A stretch of DNA of 64,000 nucleotides from an uncultured Oscillospiraceae bacterium (GTDB taxonomy: Bacteria > Bacillota > Clostridia > Oscillospirales > Oscillospiraceae). The position numbers were made by a program, and so were the translations under genes. The stretch covers positions 21,568 to 85,567 of the forward strand of contig CANRIW010000006.1 in assembly GCA_947630785.1 (NCBI GenBank), read 5' to 3'. Below, in pieces: positions 1-10,715 of this stretch (its first letter is position 1; each line of letters starts with the position of its first letter). Under the pieces are notes generated by a model that saw only the letters and a list, made by a program, of their open reading frames with translations, made no database searches and had not been told where the DNA came from.

Positions 1-189
1 GCAGAGCTTTTCCACCTCGGCGGAAAAAGCCTCCACCGCTATGGCACTGGCCACGCTGCCGCTCTGGGCGCCGCCCATGCCGTCGCACACCACAAGGACC
101 GCCGTGTCATCCGTCAGCTGGCGAAAGGCGTAGCTGTCCTGATTGTCCCGGCGGACGCGGCCCACATCGGTCATACCGTACAGCTTCAT
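1..189 (-). CDS. stp: PP2C-family Ser/Thr protein phosphatase, 5' part only (runs off the left edge)
   Basis: The first 63 codons are present and the rest lies outside the window. The reading starts MKLYGMTDVGRVRRDNQDSY, the usual N-terminus of Stp1/PrpC phosphatases, followed by VVCDGMGG with the metal-binding Asp. These enzymes use Mn/Mg to remove phosphate from Ser/Thr and counteract the PASTA kinase PrkC; in Bacillus the order is rlmN-prpC-prkC-rsgA, so the kinase gene is expected just outside the window. The start codon overlaps the rlmN stop by four bases (ATGA), so translation is probably coupled. Confidence 0.9.
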   Translation of the reverse strand, partial: MKLYGMTDVGRVRRDNQDSYAFRQLTDDTAVLVVCDGMGGAQSGSVASAIAVEAFSAEVEKLC

Positions 190-1220
190 TGTGACTCCCT
201 TCCCGTCTCCATGTGCCGCCGGCGAAGCTGGCCGCAGGAGGCGTCGATATCGCTTCCCAGCTTCCGGCGCACCGTGGCGGTGACGCCCTGCCTCTCCAGC
301 CTCTGCTGGAATTGCCGCACCCGCCGGCTGGGTTTCAGCGGGGACTCGGCAATATCGTTCAGCGGGATCAGATTCACGTGGGCAGGCTGGCCCTTCAAAA
401 GGGCGGCCAGCCGGTCCGCCTGTTCGTCGCTGTCGTTCACTCCGTCGATCATGGCGTACTCGTAGGAGACGCGCCGCCCGGTGGTCTCAAAATACCGGCG
501 GCAGGTCTCCATCAGCCTCTCCACCCCCACGGCGCGGTTCACAGGCATCAGCCGGGAGCGGGTCTCGTCTTCGGGGGCGTGGAGGGATACGCTGAGTGTC
601 AATTGTAACCCAAGTGACGCCAGTTTGTCAATTCTATCGACAAGCCCGCAGGTGGACAGGGAGATGTGGCGCATGCCGATGTTCAGCCCGTCCGGGCGGT
701 TGACCAGCTCCAGAAACCGCAGCACGTTGTCGAAGTTGTCCAGGGGTTCGCCGATGCCCATCATCACGATGTTGGACACCTTCTCCCCGCTGTCCTTCTG
801 GGTGAAAATGATCTGGTCCAGAATCTCGCCGGCGGTCAGGTCCCGCACCTTGCCGCCCAGGGTGGAAGCGCAGAACACGCAGCCCATGTTGCACCCCGCC
901 TGGCAGGACACGCACACAATATTCCCATGGTGATAGCGCATCAAAACCGTCTCCACGCAGTTGCCGTCCCAGAGCCGCCAGAGGTACTTGACGGTGCCGT
1001 CGATTCTGGACACCTGTTTGCGCTCGATCTGTGGGGCGAACAGGCGGCACTCCCCCGCCAGCCGCTCCCGCAGATCCTTGGGGAGGTTGGTCATCTCGTC
1101 GAAGGACGCCACGCCCTGGCTGAGCCAGGAGAACACCTGCTTTGCCCGGAAGGCGGGCTGACCCAACTCCTTGAAATAAGCGGCCAGTTCCTCCGGGGTC
1201 ATGGATTTCAGATCGGTCAA
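186..1220 (-). CDS. rlmN: 23S rRNA (adenine2503-C2)-methyltransferase / tRNA m2A37 methyltransferase RlmN
   Basis: A radical SAM enzyme of 344 residues, the normal length. The [4Fe-4S]-binding CX3CX2C motif is at Cys110, Cys114 and Cys117, and the methyl-accepting Cys of the RlmN/Cfr mechanism is about residue 329 in IDASCGQL. It methylates C2 of A2503 in 23S rRNA and A37 in some tRNAs. The start is a TTG at 1220 with a purine-rich ribosome site upstream; the next in-frame ATG (1202) has no such site. It lies 6 nt after rsmB in a tight operon of translation genes. The QxGC context is that of RlmN rather than Cfr, so it is not called as a resistance gene. Confidence 0.95.
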   Translation of the reverse strand: MTDLKSMTPEELAAYFKELGQPAFRAKQVFSWLSQGVASFDEMTNLPKDLRERLAGECRLFAPQIERKQVSRIDGTVKYLWRLWDGNCVETVLMRYHHGNIVCVSCQAGCNMGCVFCASTLGGKVRDLTAGEILDQIIFTQKDSGEKVSNIVMMGIGEPLDNFDNVLRFLELVNRPDGLNIGMRHISLSTCGLVDRIDKLASLGLQLTLSVSLHAPEDETRSRLMPVNRAVGVERLMETCRRYFETTGRRVSYEYAMIDGVNDSDEQADRLAALLKGQPAHVNLIPLNDIAESPLKPSRRVRQFQQRLERQGVTATVRRKLGSDIDASCGQLRRRHMETGRESQ

Positions 1221-1226
1221 AGAGGC

Positions 1227-2564
1227 TCACCCTCTCTTTCGCAGCTTTGCCACAAAGAAGCCGTCGGTGTGGTGGATGTGGGGCCAGAAGGTCACCATTC
1301 CCGGCTGTTCGCCAAACTGGGGCAGCGTGAAGGGCTCCGGGCCAAAATCGGGATGGTCCGACAGGAAGCTGTCCACCACGCCCTCGTTCTCACGCTCCAG
1401 CAGGGTGCAGGTAGAGTAGACCAGCGTTCCGCCGGGCCTGACATACCGGGCGCAGTTGTCCAGAATGGCCCGCTGGATGGCCGGCAGGCCCTTCATGGGT
1501 ACCGGGTCCTTGTATCGGATGTCCGGCTTCTTGCGGATGACCCCCAGGCCGGAGCAGGGCACGTCAGTGATCACGGCGTCAAAGGCGCCCTCCCACTCCG
1601 GGCGGAACGCCGCGCCGCTCTGGAGGGTGGGCGTCACGATGGACAGGCCCAGCCGGTCCCGTCCCGCCTCCAGCAGCCTGATCTTGTGGGGGTGGATGTC
1701 GCAGGAGACGACCTCCCCCCTGTTTTTCATGTCGATGGCGGCAGCAAAGGACTTGCCGCCGGGGGCGGCGCAGGCGTCCAGCACCCGCGTCTCCGGCCTG
1801 AGGCCGGCGGCGGTCACCGCCAGACGGGCCGCCGGGTCCTGGATGTAGAACAGCCCCTCCCGATAGGCGGCCAGCCGCTCCAGATCGCCGGAGTTCTTCA
1901 AAATGAAGCAGTCCGGCAGCCAGGGGTGGGGCTCCGCCTCTACCCCGTCAGCGGCCAAAGCGGAGACGAGTTCCTCCGCCGTGGTCCGGGTGGTGTTCAC
2001 CTGGGCGGCGACGGGGGGCTGTCCGTTGTCGGCGATGAGCAGCTGTTCCGCGCCGTCCTCCCCCAGGCGGGCGATGAACGCCTCCGTCAGCCACCGGGGA
2101 TGGCTGTATTTTATTGACAAGGTTTCTGCCTTGTCAGCTCCTGTGGGCTCCGGCAGTTCTCCCGCCCGGAGCATGGCCCGGAGCACCCCGTTCACCATGC
2201 CGGTGGCTCTGGGGTTTTTGCAGTACCGGCGCGTTGACTCCACCGCCTCATTGACGGCGGCGCTGGCGGGGATCTTGTTCAGGAACAGGAGCTGATAGGC
2301 GGCGATCCGCAGAGCGCACAGCAAGTTCAGCTCCAGCTTATCCAGCCGCATCTTGCAGAATCGGGCCAGATGCCAGTCCAGCAGCATCCGGTTCTGGAGG
2401 ACGCCGAAGCACAGCCGGGTGGCCAAGGCGGCCTCCCGGCGGTCAAGATTGCCCTCCCGGAGGGTCTTTTTCAGAAAGCCGTCCGACCAGGCGCCCTGCC
2501 GCTCACAGGCGGCCAGGGTGACCAGCGCCGCCTCCCGGGCGGACATGGGGCGCTTGTCGTTCAT
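1227..2564 (-). CDS. rsmB: 16S rRNA (cytosine967-C5)-methyltransferase RsmB
   Basis: 445 residues with the two-part RsmB layout: an N-terminal NusB-like helical domain (about 1-140) and a C-terminal Rossmann methyltransferase domain. The SAM site is CAAPGGKS (265-272). The two catalytic cysteines are in DVPCSG (Cys337) and YSTCTL (Cys386), as expected for m5C enzymes of the NOL1/NOP2/Sun family. It modifies C967 of 16S rRNA. The start overlaps the fmt stop (ATGA), the same fmt-rsmB-rlmN order as in Bacillus. Confidence 0.95.
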   Translation of the reverse strand: MNDKRPMSAREAALVTLAACERQGAWSDGFLKKTLREGNLDRREAALATRLCFGVLQNRMLLDWHLARFCKMRLDKLELNLLCALRIAAYQLLFLNKIPASAAVNEAVESTRRYCKNPRATGMVNGVLRAMLRAGELPEPTGADKAETLSIKYSHPRWLTEAFIARLGEDGAEQLLIADNGQPPVAAQVNTTRTTAEELVSALAADGVEAEPHPWLPDCFILKNSGDLERLAAYREGLFYIQDPAARLAVTAAGLRPETRVLDACAAPGGKSFAAAIDMKNRGEVVSCDIHPHKIRLLEAGRDRLGLSIVTPTLQSGAAFRPEWEGAFDAVITDVPCSGLGVIRKKPDIRYKDPVPMKGLPAIQRAILDNCARYVRPGGTLVYSTCTLLERENEGVVDSFLSDHPDFGPEPFTLPQFGEQPGMVTFWPHIHHTDGFFVAKLRKRG

Positions 2565-3487
2565 AGGGGCCCCTTCACCGGGTGGCCGGCCAGAAAGGCG
2601 GCGGCGGGCATGGGCTTTTTGCCGTCGGGCTGCAATTCCGCGATCGCAAGGATATTACCGTCCCCGCAGACGATCTTCAAGCCTTTTTTGTCGGCCTGGA
2701 CCACCGTTCCGGCAGATTTCCCTGAGGTCTCCCCCGTCAGTCTCGTCCGCAAAATCTTGCAGCGGACGCCGTCCAGCGCCGTCACCGCCGCCGGCCAGGG
2801 GTACAGCCCCCGGACCTGGTCGTGGATGCGCCGGGCGGGCTGCCCCCAGTCGATTGGGGACAGCTCCTTGGACAGCATGGGGGCGTAGCAGGACTGCCCG
2901 TCGTCCTGGGGGACGGGCGAAACGGTCCCGGCGGCGATGTCCGTCACCGTTTTCACCAGCAGCTCCGCCCCCAACTCCGCCAGGCGGGCGGTGAGCTCCT
3001 GGGCGTTCTCGTCGATGCCGATAGTGGTTTCCGCCTGGGTCAGGATGTCGCCGGTGTCCAGCCCCTCAGCCATATACATGATAGTGACGCCGGTAACGTC
3101 CTCGCTGTTCAGGATGGCCCAGTTGATGGGGGCCGCTCCCCGGTACTTCGGCAGCAGAGACGAGTGGACGTTGACGCAACCGAATTTGGGCAGCGCCAGG
3201 ATGTCCGGCGGCAGGATCTTCCCGTAGGCCGCCACCGCGATGAGCTCCGGGGAAAGCTCCTTCAGGATGGCCAGCGCCTCCCCGTCCCGCATCTTAACGG
3301 GCTGATACACGGGAATATCGACTGACAGGGCATATTCCTTGACAGGACACGGCTGGAGCTTGTTCTGGTGCCGTCCCACCGGCTTGTCCGGCTGAGTGAA
3401 CACGCCGCACACCTCGTGCCCCGCCTCCACCAGCGCCCGCAGGGAGGGCACCGCGAACTCCGGGGTGCCCATGAACACGATCCTCAT
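2561..3487 (-). CDS. fmt: methionyl-tRNA formyltransferase
   Basis: 308 residues, standard length. It transfers a formyl group from 10-formyl-tetrahydrofolate to initiator Met-tRNA. The N-terminal domain shows the family signature with Asn106 and His108 followed by SLLPKYRG (110-117), and the catalytic Asp145 in EGLDTGDI; a C-terminal OB-like tRNA-binding domain begins near residue 205. It is coupled to def by an ATGA overlap, pairing formylation with later removal of the formyl group by peptide deformylase. Confidence 0.96.
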   Translation of the reverse strand: MRIVFMGTPEFAVPSLRALVEAGHEVCGVFTQPDKPVGRHQNKLQPCPVKEYALSVDIPVYQPVKMRDGEALAILKELSPELIAVAAYGKILPPDILALPKFGCVNVHSSLLPKYRGAAPINWAILNSEDVTGVTIMYMAEGLDTGDILTQAETTIGIDENAQELTARLAELGAELLVKTVTDIAAGTVSPVPQDDGQSCYAPMLSKELSPIDWGQPARRIHDQVRGLYPWPAAVTALDGVRCKILRTRLTGETSGKSAGTVVQADKKGLKIVCGDGNILAIAELQPDGKKPMPAAAFLAGHPVKGPL

Positions 3488-4020
3488 TCGCCGCCCTCCG
3501 ATTCCGCCTCCTGCTCCCTCTGTTCATGGGCGGCCCGGTACTCGTCCATCTCCTCGGGGGTATAGAGCCTGTCCGTGTGCTCCACGAACAGGTGGCCGTC
3601 CAGGTGCTCCAGCTCGTGGCAGAAGCACCGGGCCACGATCTCCTCCCCGGTGTGTTCGAACCAGCTGCCGTCCCGGTCCTGGGCCCGGACGGTGACCTTG
3701 TAAGGCCGGGTGACGATGCCGTACTGGCCGGGGACGCTGAGGCAGCCCTCAAAGTCGGTCTGTTCTCCCTCCTGGGCGACGATCTCCGGATTCACCAGCT
3801 CCAGGATGTGCTCGTTCCCCTCCTCCATCACGTCCATGACCACCACCACCCGGCGGAGAATGCCCACCTGGGGGGCGGCCAGCCCCACGCCGTTGGAGAT
3901 CAGCAGGGTCTCCTTCATGTCGTCGATGAGGGTATGGAGCCGCTTGTCAAATTTCACCACCGGGCGGCACTTCTTCTCCAGACAGGGATCTCCTCTGGTG
4001 ATGATCACGCGTTCAGCCAT
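3484..4020 (-). CDS. def: peptide deformylase
   Basis: 178 residues. All three deformylase motifs are visible: GVGLAAPQVG (44-53), EGCLS (91-95, metal ligand Cys93) and HELEHLDG (135-142, two metal-binding His and the catalytic Glu). It removes the formyl group from the N-terminal Met of new proteins. The C-terminal tail (about 155-178) is Glu-rich. It sits between priA and fmt, as in Bacillus. Confidence 0.96.
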   Translation of the reverse strand: MAERVIITRGDPCLEKKCRPVVKFDKRLHTLIDDMKETLLISNGVGLAAPQVGILRRVVVVMDVMEEGNEHILELVNPEIVAQEGEQTDFEGCLSVPGQYGIVTRPYKVTVRAQDRDGSWFEHTGEEIVARCFCHELEHLDGHLFVEHTDRLYTPEEMDEYRAAHEQREQEAESEGGE

Positions 4021-4038
4021 ATCGTGTTTTCCTCCTTG

Positions 4039-6507
4039 TCAGTCCAGCGGGTCCACGTCGGCAAAGACGGTGACGCCGCGGTTGGCCTTGTCCGCCTGGG
4101 CCTGCCGCAGCAGATGGGCCGCCAGCAGACGGATCTCTTTGGTATTCCTGGTGTTCAGGATCAGCCGGTAGCGGTAGCGGTTGTTCACCTTGGCCACCGC
4201 CGCCGGGGCGGGGCCCAGCAGCTGCCAGGGCTGGTCCCTGTAGGGTTTTTGGTTCAGCGCCCCGCTGAGGGCGTCCCGGAGCCGGAGGCAGGTCCGCAGC
4301 ACCGCCGTCTCCTCCGGCCCGGAGGCGGACAGCACGAACAGATCGCTGAAGGGCGGGAAGTTCCGGACCCTCCGGATGGCGATCTCCTGCACGTAAAAGC
4401 TGTCGTAATCCTGCCGGGCGGCGCACCGGATGACCTCGTTTTCCGGGGTGTAGGTCTGGATGACCGCCTGGCCCTCCTTGCCGCCCCGGCCCGCTCTCCC
4501 CACCACCTGGGTGAGCAGGGAGAAGGTGCGCTCCCCCGCGTGGATGTCCCCGCTGTAAAGGGACTGGTCGGCGCTCACCGCCCCCACCAGGGTGACGTTC
4601 TCAAAATCCAGTCCCTTGGCCACCATCTGGGTGCCCAGCAGGATGGGCACCCGCCGGCGGCGGAACTCCTCCAAAATGGCCTCGTGGGTGTGGGTGGCGG
4701 ACACCGAGTCGGCGTCCATGCGGAGGGTCTCCGCGCCGGGGAACAGGTCCCGCAGCTCCTCCTGGAGCTTCTGGGTGCCTGTCCCCACAAAGTTCAGGAT
4801 GCCGCCGCAGGAGGGGCACTCCTCCGGCAGGGGCTCTGAGTGGCCGCAGTAGTGGCACATGAGCCGCCGGTTGGCGGAGTGATAGGTCAGGCTCACCGAG
4901 CACCGGGGACAGGTGGGGGTCTCCCCGCACTCCCCGCAGGTGACCATCCGGTGGGCCCCCCGGCGATTCAGGAACAGGATGGCCTGCTCTCCCCGGTCCA
5001 TGGTCTCCTCCAGTTTGGAGGCCAGGGCGGCGCTGACGCTGGTGCCGTTGCCCCGGCGGAGCTCCTCCTTCATGTCCACGATGGTCACCCTGGGCAGGGC
5101 CCTCTCATTAAAGCGGTGGTCCAGGTGGAACAGGTTGTAATCGCCCTGCTTCGCGTGGTACATGGTCTCCACGCTGGGGGTGGCGGAGCCCAGCACCAGC
5201 AGGGCGTTTTCCTTGAAGCAGCGGTATTTCGCCACCTCCCGGGCATGATACCGGGGGGTCTGCTCCGACTTATAGGTGGGCTCCTGCTCCTCGTCGATGA
5301 CGATGGCCCCAAGATCGGGCAGAGGGGCGAACACGGCGGAGCGGGTGCCCACCACGACTCTGGCCTCCCCCCGCTTTGCGCGCTTCCACTCGTCGTACCG
5401 CTCGCCGGCGGAGAGGGAGCTGTGGAGGATGGCCACCTCCCGGCCGAAGTGGGAGGTGAAGATGCGCATGAGCTGGGGCGTCAGGGCGATCTCCGGCACA
5501 AGGACCAGGGCGGTCCTTCCCCGGTCCAGCAGGGTGTGGATGAGCTGAAGATAGACCTGGGTCTTTCCGCTGCCGGTGACGCCGTAGAGCAGCGCCGCGG
5601 CGGGCTTTCCCTCCTCCGCCAGGGCCAGCAGGCCATCATAGGCCGCCTGCTGCTGGTCGTTCAGGGCGATGGGGGCCGCCTGGGGCAGCTCGGGCAGGTC
5701 GGGCCGGCGGTAGACCTCCCGCTTGGAGAGGGTGAGCACCCCCCGCTTCTCCAGCGAGCGGAGGGTGGTCATGGACGCGCCGGTGAAATAGCACAGCTCC
5801 TTGGCGGACACCTCTCCGATGGCGCAGAGGGCCTCGCACGCGGCGTACTGGAGGGGCGCCCTGCTCCGCCTGGAGGCCACCAGCGCCATGGCGTCGGCCG
5901 GCGGCATGGCCAGGGCGGCGATCTGCTCCGACTTGTCCCCCACGTTCCGGGCGGCCTGGGTCTCTTTGACGATGATCCCCTTGTCGGACAGCGTTTTGAT
6001 GGCGGGGCCGGGGTCCACGGTGCCGAAGGCCACGCGGATCCTGCCCAGCTCCGCCGCCCCGCCGTTGGCAAAGAGCAGCTCCACCAGCTTGTTGGCGTTG
6101 ACGGAACGGCCCGCCGCCTCATAGGCGGCCTCCCGGTCCACGCCGGGGGCGATCTTCCAGCAGTCCATCAGGGAGAACCACAGCCCCGCCGGCAGCATGA
6201 TCCGCAGGGCGTCGTACACGGTGCAGAAGTACCGCTCCCGCATCCACAGAGCCAGCTGGATGGAGCGCTCGTCCAGCACCGGCTGGTCGTCCAGCAGGGC
6301 CTGGATGGATTTCAGCTTTGCCGTGTCCTCCCGCTCCCCCAGGGACAGGACCACCCCGTCCGTCCCCCGGTTGCCGGAGCCGAAAGGCACCGCCGCCCGC
6401 ATCCCCGGACGGACCAGGCCGTCCAGTTCCGGCGGGATCAGATAGTCATAGGGCCGGTCGATGGCGTAGGGGGCCGCCGACACCACGATCTTCGCGATAC
6501 TGGCCAT
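4039..6507 (-). CDS. priA: primosomal protein N' (replication restart helicase PriA)
   Basis: About 822 residues. PriA recognises stalled forks and D-loops and loads the replicative helicase. Visible parts are an N-terminal 3'-end-binding domain, Walker A GVTGSGKT (about 309-316), a Walker B variant IDEEQE (Gln where the E. coli-type motif has His), and a zinc-binding insert with CGECGETPTCPRC and CHYCGH...CPSCGG cysteine pairs. ATG 6507 is chosen because a GGAGG lies 8 nt upstream; a GTG at 6516 would be too close. In Bacillus coaBC lies between rpoZ and priA; here it is absent. Confidence 0.95.
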   Translation of the reverse strand: MASIAKIVVSAAPYAIDRPYDYLIPPELDGLVRPGMRAAVPFGSGNRGTDGVVLSLGEREDTAKLKSIQALLDDQPVLDERSIQLALWMRERYFCTVYDALRIMLPAGLWFSLMDCWKIAPGVDREAAYEAAGRSVNANKLVELLFANGGAAELGRIRVAFGTVDPGPAIKTLSDKGIIVKETQAARNVGDKSEQIAALAMPPADAMALVASRRSRAPLQYAACEALCAIGEVSAKELCYFTGASMTTLRSLEKRGVLTLSKREVYRRPDLPELPQAAPIALNDQQQAAYDGLLALAEEGKPAAALLYGVTGSGKTQVYLQLIHTLLDRGRTALVLVPEIALTPQLMRIFTSHFGREVAILHSSLSAGERYDEWKRAKRGEARVVVGTRSAVFAPLPDLGAIVIDEEQEPTYKSEQTPRYHAREVAKYRCFKENALLVLGSATPSVETMYHAKQGDYNLFHLDHRFNERALPRVTIVDMKEELRRGNGTSVSAALASKLEETMDRGEQAILFLNRRGAHRMVTCGECGETPTCPRCSVSLTYHSANRRLMCHYCGHSEPLPEECPSCGGILNFVGTGTQKLQEELRDLFPGAETLRMDADSVSATHTHEAILEEFRRRRVPILLGTQMVAKGLDFENVTLVGAVSADQSLYSGDIHAGERTFSLLTQVVGRAGRGGKEGQAVIQTYTPENEVIRCAARQDYDSFYVQEIAIRRVRNFPPFSDLFVLSASGPEETAVLRTCLRLRDALSGALNQKPYRDQPWQLLGPAPAAVAKVNNRYRYRLILNTRNTKEIRLLAAHLLRQAQADKANRGVTVFADVDPLD

Positions 6508-6577
6508 GTCCCCCACCTCCTGTCACACAGCGTCCAAAGGGCAAGCAGGTCGCCCCGCTTGCCCTGTATCTATCGGG

Positions 6578-6808
6578 TCACTCCCCGGCCTCTCCGCTCT
6601 GCTGCTCCTCCTGCTCGGCGGATTCGATGGTCAGCGCGCCGCTGGCCACCTCATTGATCGCCATGGACACCGCCTTCTCCTGGAGGGGCTCGCCCTCCTT
6701 CTCCGCCTCGCTGGACAGCTTCCTGGCCCGATTGGCGACCATGTTCACCAGCATATAGCGGCTGGGCACCTTGTCAAGCAGGTCCCGAATGGCTGGATAC
6801 AATAACAT
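6578..6808 (-). CDS. rpoZ: RNA polymerase omega subunit
   Basis: 76 residues. The N-terminus MLLYPAIRDLLDKVPSRYML and the RARKL...KAVSMAINEVASG core match the omega subunit, which helps assemble RNA polymerase by chaperoning beta'. A typical AGGGAGG ribosome site precedes the ATG. The tail is Glu/Gln-rich. It lies between gmk and priA, the conserved Firmicutes position. Confidence 0.9.
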   Translation of the reverse strand: MLLYPAIRDLLDKVPSRYMLVNMVANRARKLSSEAEKEGEPLQEKAVSMAINEVASGALTIESAEQEEQQSGEAGE

Positions 6809-6851
6809 AATGTTTTCCTCCCTGTCTGATCGACTTGTCTCAATACAAATA

Positions 6852-7478
6852 TCACGGTTCGGCGGAAGCGAATCCCTCCACCAGATGGAGCCGTTTTGGA
6901 GTCCGGCACCGCTCTGCCTCCAGGATGGCCTGGATCTGCCGGGCGGCGTCCACCACCGTGTCGTTCACCACCAGATAGTCGTACCGGGGGCACTCCCGGC
7001 ACTCCTCTCCGGCCTGGACCAGCCGCCGGGCGATGGCCTCCTCATCGTCGGTGTTTCGGCCCCGCAGCCGGCGGGACAGCTCCTCGATGGAGGGCGGGAT
7101 CAGGAAGATCAGCACCGCCTCCGGGCACTTCTCCTTCACATGGGCGGCCCCCTGGACCTCGATGTCCAGCAGCACGTCCACCCCCCGGTCCAGCTGCTCC
7201 TGAATGACCTTCAGCGAAGTACCGTAGTAGTTGCCCACGTACTCGGCGTACTCCAGTAGTTCCCCGTCCCGGATCATTCGCTCAAACTCCTCCCGGGAGA
7301 CGAAGTTGTAGTTGACGCCGTCCTGCTCTCCCACTCTGGGGGCACGGGTGGTAAAGGACACCGAGAAGTGGATGTCCGGCCGGCTGCTCAGCAGCTCGGC
7401 GATCACCGTGCTCTTGCCCACCCCGGAGGGGCCGGACAGCACGATCAGCTCTCCGCGCTTTTTCTGTGTTTCGCTCAT
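6852..7478 (-). CDS. gmk: guanylate kinase
   Basis: 208 residues. [10 protein letters not shown] near the N-terminus is the P-loop; the GMP-binding segment follows ([17 protein letters not shown]). It phosphorylates GMP to GDP with ATP, feeding GTP and (p)ppGpp pools. The start overlaps the remA stop (ATGA), giving the remA-gmk-rpoZ order of Bacillus. Confidence 0.96.
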   Translation of the reverse strand: MSETQKKRGELIVLSGPSGVGKSTVIAELLSSRPDIHFSVSFTTRAPRVGEQDGVNYNFVSREEFERMIRDGELLEYAEYVGNYYGTSLKVIQEQLDRGVDVLLDIEVQGAAHVKEKCPEAVLIFLIPPSIEELSRRLRGRNTDDEEAIARRLVQAGEECRECPRYDYLVVNDTVVDAARQIQAILEAERCRTPKRLHLVEGFASAEP

Positions 7479-7738
7479 GGGGTCTTTTCCTCCGTGTCTT
7501 CGCCGTTGTCATCGAACCGGGCGGCCAGCTGCTCGCAGGTCAGGGAGGACCAGATCACATGGCCGCTGTCGGTCACCAGCACGGCCCGGGTCTTGCGTCC
7601 GAAGCTGGCGTCGATGAGCACGCCCCGCTCCCTGGCCTCCTGGCCCAGCCGCTTCACCGGGGCGGAATCCGGGCTGACCACGGCCACCACCCGCCGGGGA
7701 TTGACCAGGTTCCCGAACCCGATATTCACCAGTTTCAT
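7475..7738 (-). CDS. remA: RemA-like DNA-binding regulator (DUF370)
   Basis: 87 residues starting [20 protein letters not shown], matching RemA/YlzA. In Bacillus RemA forms rings that bind DNA and activates biofilm matrix and osmoprotection genes; its targets here cannot be told from sequence. The last ~15 residues ([10 protein letters not shown]) form an acidic tail longer than in Bacillus. It sits between yicC and gmk, the conserved position, and is probably co-transcribed with them. Confidence 0.9.
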   Translation of the reverse strand: MKLVNIGFGNLVNPRRVVAVVSPDSAPVKRLGQEARERGVLIDASFGRKTRAVLVTDSGHVIWSSLTCEQLAARFDDNGEDTEEKTP

Positions 7739-7753
7739 CCGAAGCCCTCCCGG

Positions 7754-8665
7754 TCATTCCAGGTTCTGGATCTGTTCCCGGATCTTCTCGATCTCCGCCT
7801 TGATGTCCACCACCGTGCGGGTGATGTCCAGATCGGAGCACTTGGAGCCGATGGTGTTGGCCTCCCGGTTGAACTCCTGGATCAGGAAGTCCAGCTTGCG
7901 GCCCACGGCCCCGCCCTTGTCCAGCAGCTCCCGGAGCTGGGCGATGTGGCTGTGGAGGCGCACCGTCTCCTCGTCCACCGCCACCTTGTCGGCGAAGATG
8001 GCCGCCTCGGTGAGGATGCGGGCGGGGTCGATCTGGGTGTTTTGCAGCACCTCGTTCATGCGGGCCTCCAGCCTGGCCCGGTACTCGGACACCGTCTGGG
8101 GGGAGCGTTCCTCTACTTTGCCAACCATGGTCTCGATGGCGGCCGCCCGGCTCAGGATGTCCTCGGCCAGCCGGGCGCCCTCCTTCTCCCGCATGGCGTT
8201 GAAGTCGGTCACGGCCAGGTCCAGAGCGGCCAGCAGCCGCTCCTTCATCTGCTCCGGGTCCTCTTCCTTCTTCTCCACCGTGAGCACATCGGGGAACCGG
8301 GCCAGATCGATGACGGAGCACTCCCCTTTGACCAGGATCCCGCCGCCGGATTCGCCCAGCTGTTTCCAAGCCGCCGCATGGACCTGCTGGAGGGCAGCGG
8401 CATAGCTTTTGGCCAGCGCCTCATTGACGATGACAGCCAGATCGTTCCCACCGGTGTGGACGATGGTGACGAACACGTCCACCTTGCCCCGGCCGATCCC
8501 CGCCTGCACCCTGGCCTTCATGGCGTCCTCGGCAAAGAGATAGCTGCGGGGCATTTTGATTGTACAGTCCAGATACCGGTTGTTCACCGCGCGAAGCTCC
8601 ACGGTGACGGTCATATCCTCATATGCCTGTTCTCCCCGGCCATAGCCGGTCATACTTCTAACCAT
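7754..8665 (-). CDS. yicC: YicC/YloC family endoribonuclease
   Basis: 303 residues starting MVRSMTGYGRGE, the family N-terminus, with a C-terminal DUF1732 region (KLDFLIQEFNREANTIGSKC). E. coli YicC has been linked to RNA cleavage; here the role is by family only. An ATG at 8680 is also in frame, but the AGAGGA ribosome site overlaps that start and is well spaced for 8665, so 8665 is preferred. It heads the yicC-remA-gmk-rpoZ group. Confidence 0.88.
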   Translation of the reverse strand: MVRSMTGYGRGEQAYEDMTVTVELRAVNNRYLDCTIKMPRSYLFAEDAMKARVQAGIGRGKVDVFVTIVHTGGNDLAVIVNEALAKSYAAALQQVHAAAWKQLGESGGGILVKGECSVIDLARFPDVLTVEKKEEDPEQMKERLLAALDLAVTDFNAMREKEGARLAEDILSRAAAIETMVGKVEERSPQTVSEYRARLEARMNEVLQNTQIDPARILTEAAIFADKVAVDEETVRLHSHIAQLRELLDKGGAVGRKLDFLIQEFNREANTIGSKCSDLDITRTVVDIKAEIEKIREQIQNLE

Positions 8666-8694
8666 TTGGATTCCTCTCATTCGTTCAGGTCGGT

Positions 8695-9219
8695 TCAGTG
8701 GATGTATTTGTCCACCCGCGCCGCATACAGGGCGATGAGCCCGCTGAAGCCAAAATCATAGAGCAGAAAGACGATGTTGCCGATAAGGTACACGATCCAC
8801 CAGCCCTTCGCCATAAACTCCGGCAGGGAGGCCAGCAGCGCCGCCCCCATGACCAGCCACAGCACCGTCAGCGCGGCGTTGAAGAATATCAGCTTGACCG
8901 CAATCTCCAGGGCCTTGGGCCACCGGCGGGCCTCCACGATGGATTTCACCATGGGATAGAGCCCGAACAGCACGGCGAACATCAGGGCGCAGAGCTTGTC
9001 GGGCACCAGCAGGAATGCCAGGATGGACACGGCCCCCCAGCACAGGAAGCCCGCCTGGATACTGACGGAGATCACCGCCCCCGCCATGAGCACCCCCGCC
9101 GCCGCCACGATGCCGATGTTTCCCCTGGGGACGATGGAGCCCAGATACACCAGCACCAGCGCCAACGCCGCCAGGATGGCCGGATAGGCCACTTTTGCGG
9201 CGGAACTCTTCCGTCTCAT
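8695..9219 (-). CDS. integral membrane protein of unknown function
   Basis: 174 residues and strongly hydrophobic, with about five or six membrane segments (roughly 11-30, 36-57, 60-85, 104-127 and 138-167) and a basic N-terminus (MRRKSSAAK). I do not recognise a family with confidence; the size and layout would suit a small transporter-like or scaffold membrane protein. It starts just after the J-domain gene stop and is followed by yicC, so it belongs to the cdaA transcription unit. No catalytic motif is visible. Confidence 0.75.
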   Translation of the reverse strand: MRRKSSAAKVAYPAILAALALVLVYLGSIVPRGNIGIVAAAGVLMAGAVISVSIQAGFLCWGAVSILAFLLVPDKLCALMFAVLFGLYPMVKSIVEARRWPKALEIAVKLIFFNAALTVLWLVMGAALLASLPEFMAKGWWIVYLIGNIVFLLYDFGFSGLIALYAARVDKYIH

Positions 9220-9220
9220 A

Positions 9221-10714
<1,494 letters not shown>

Positions 10715-10715
<1 letters not shown>

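Noticed and set aside
666..2117. 483-residue plus-strand ORF
   Set aside because: Antisense to rlmN and rsmB, which have full catalytic motifs.
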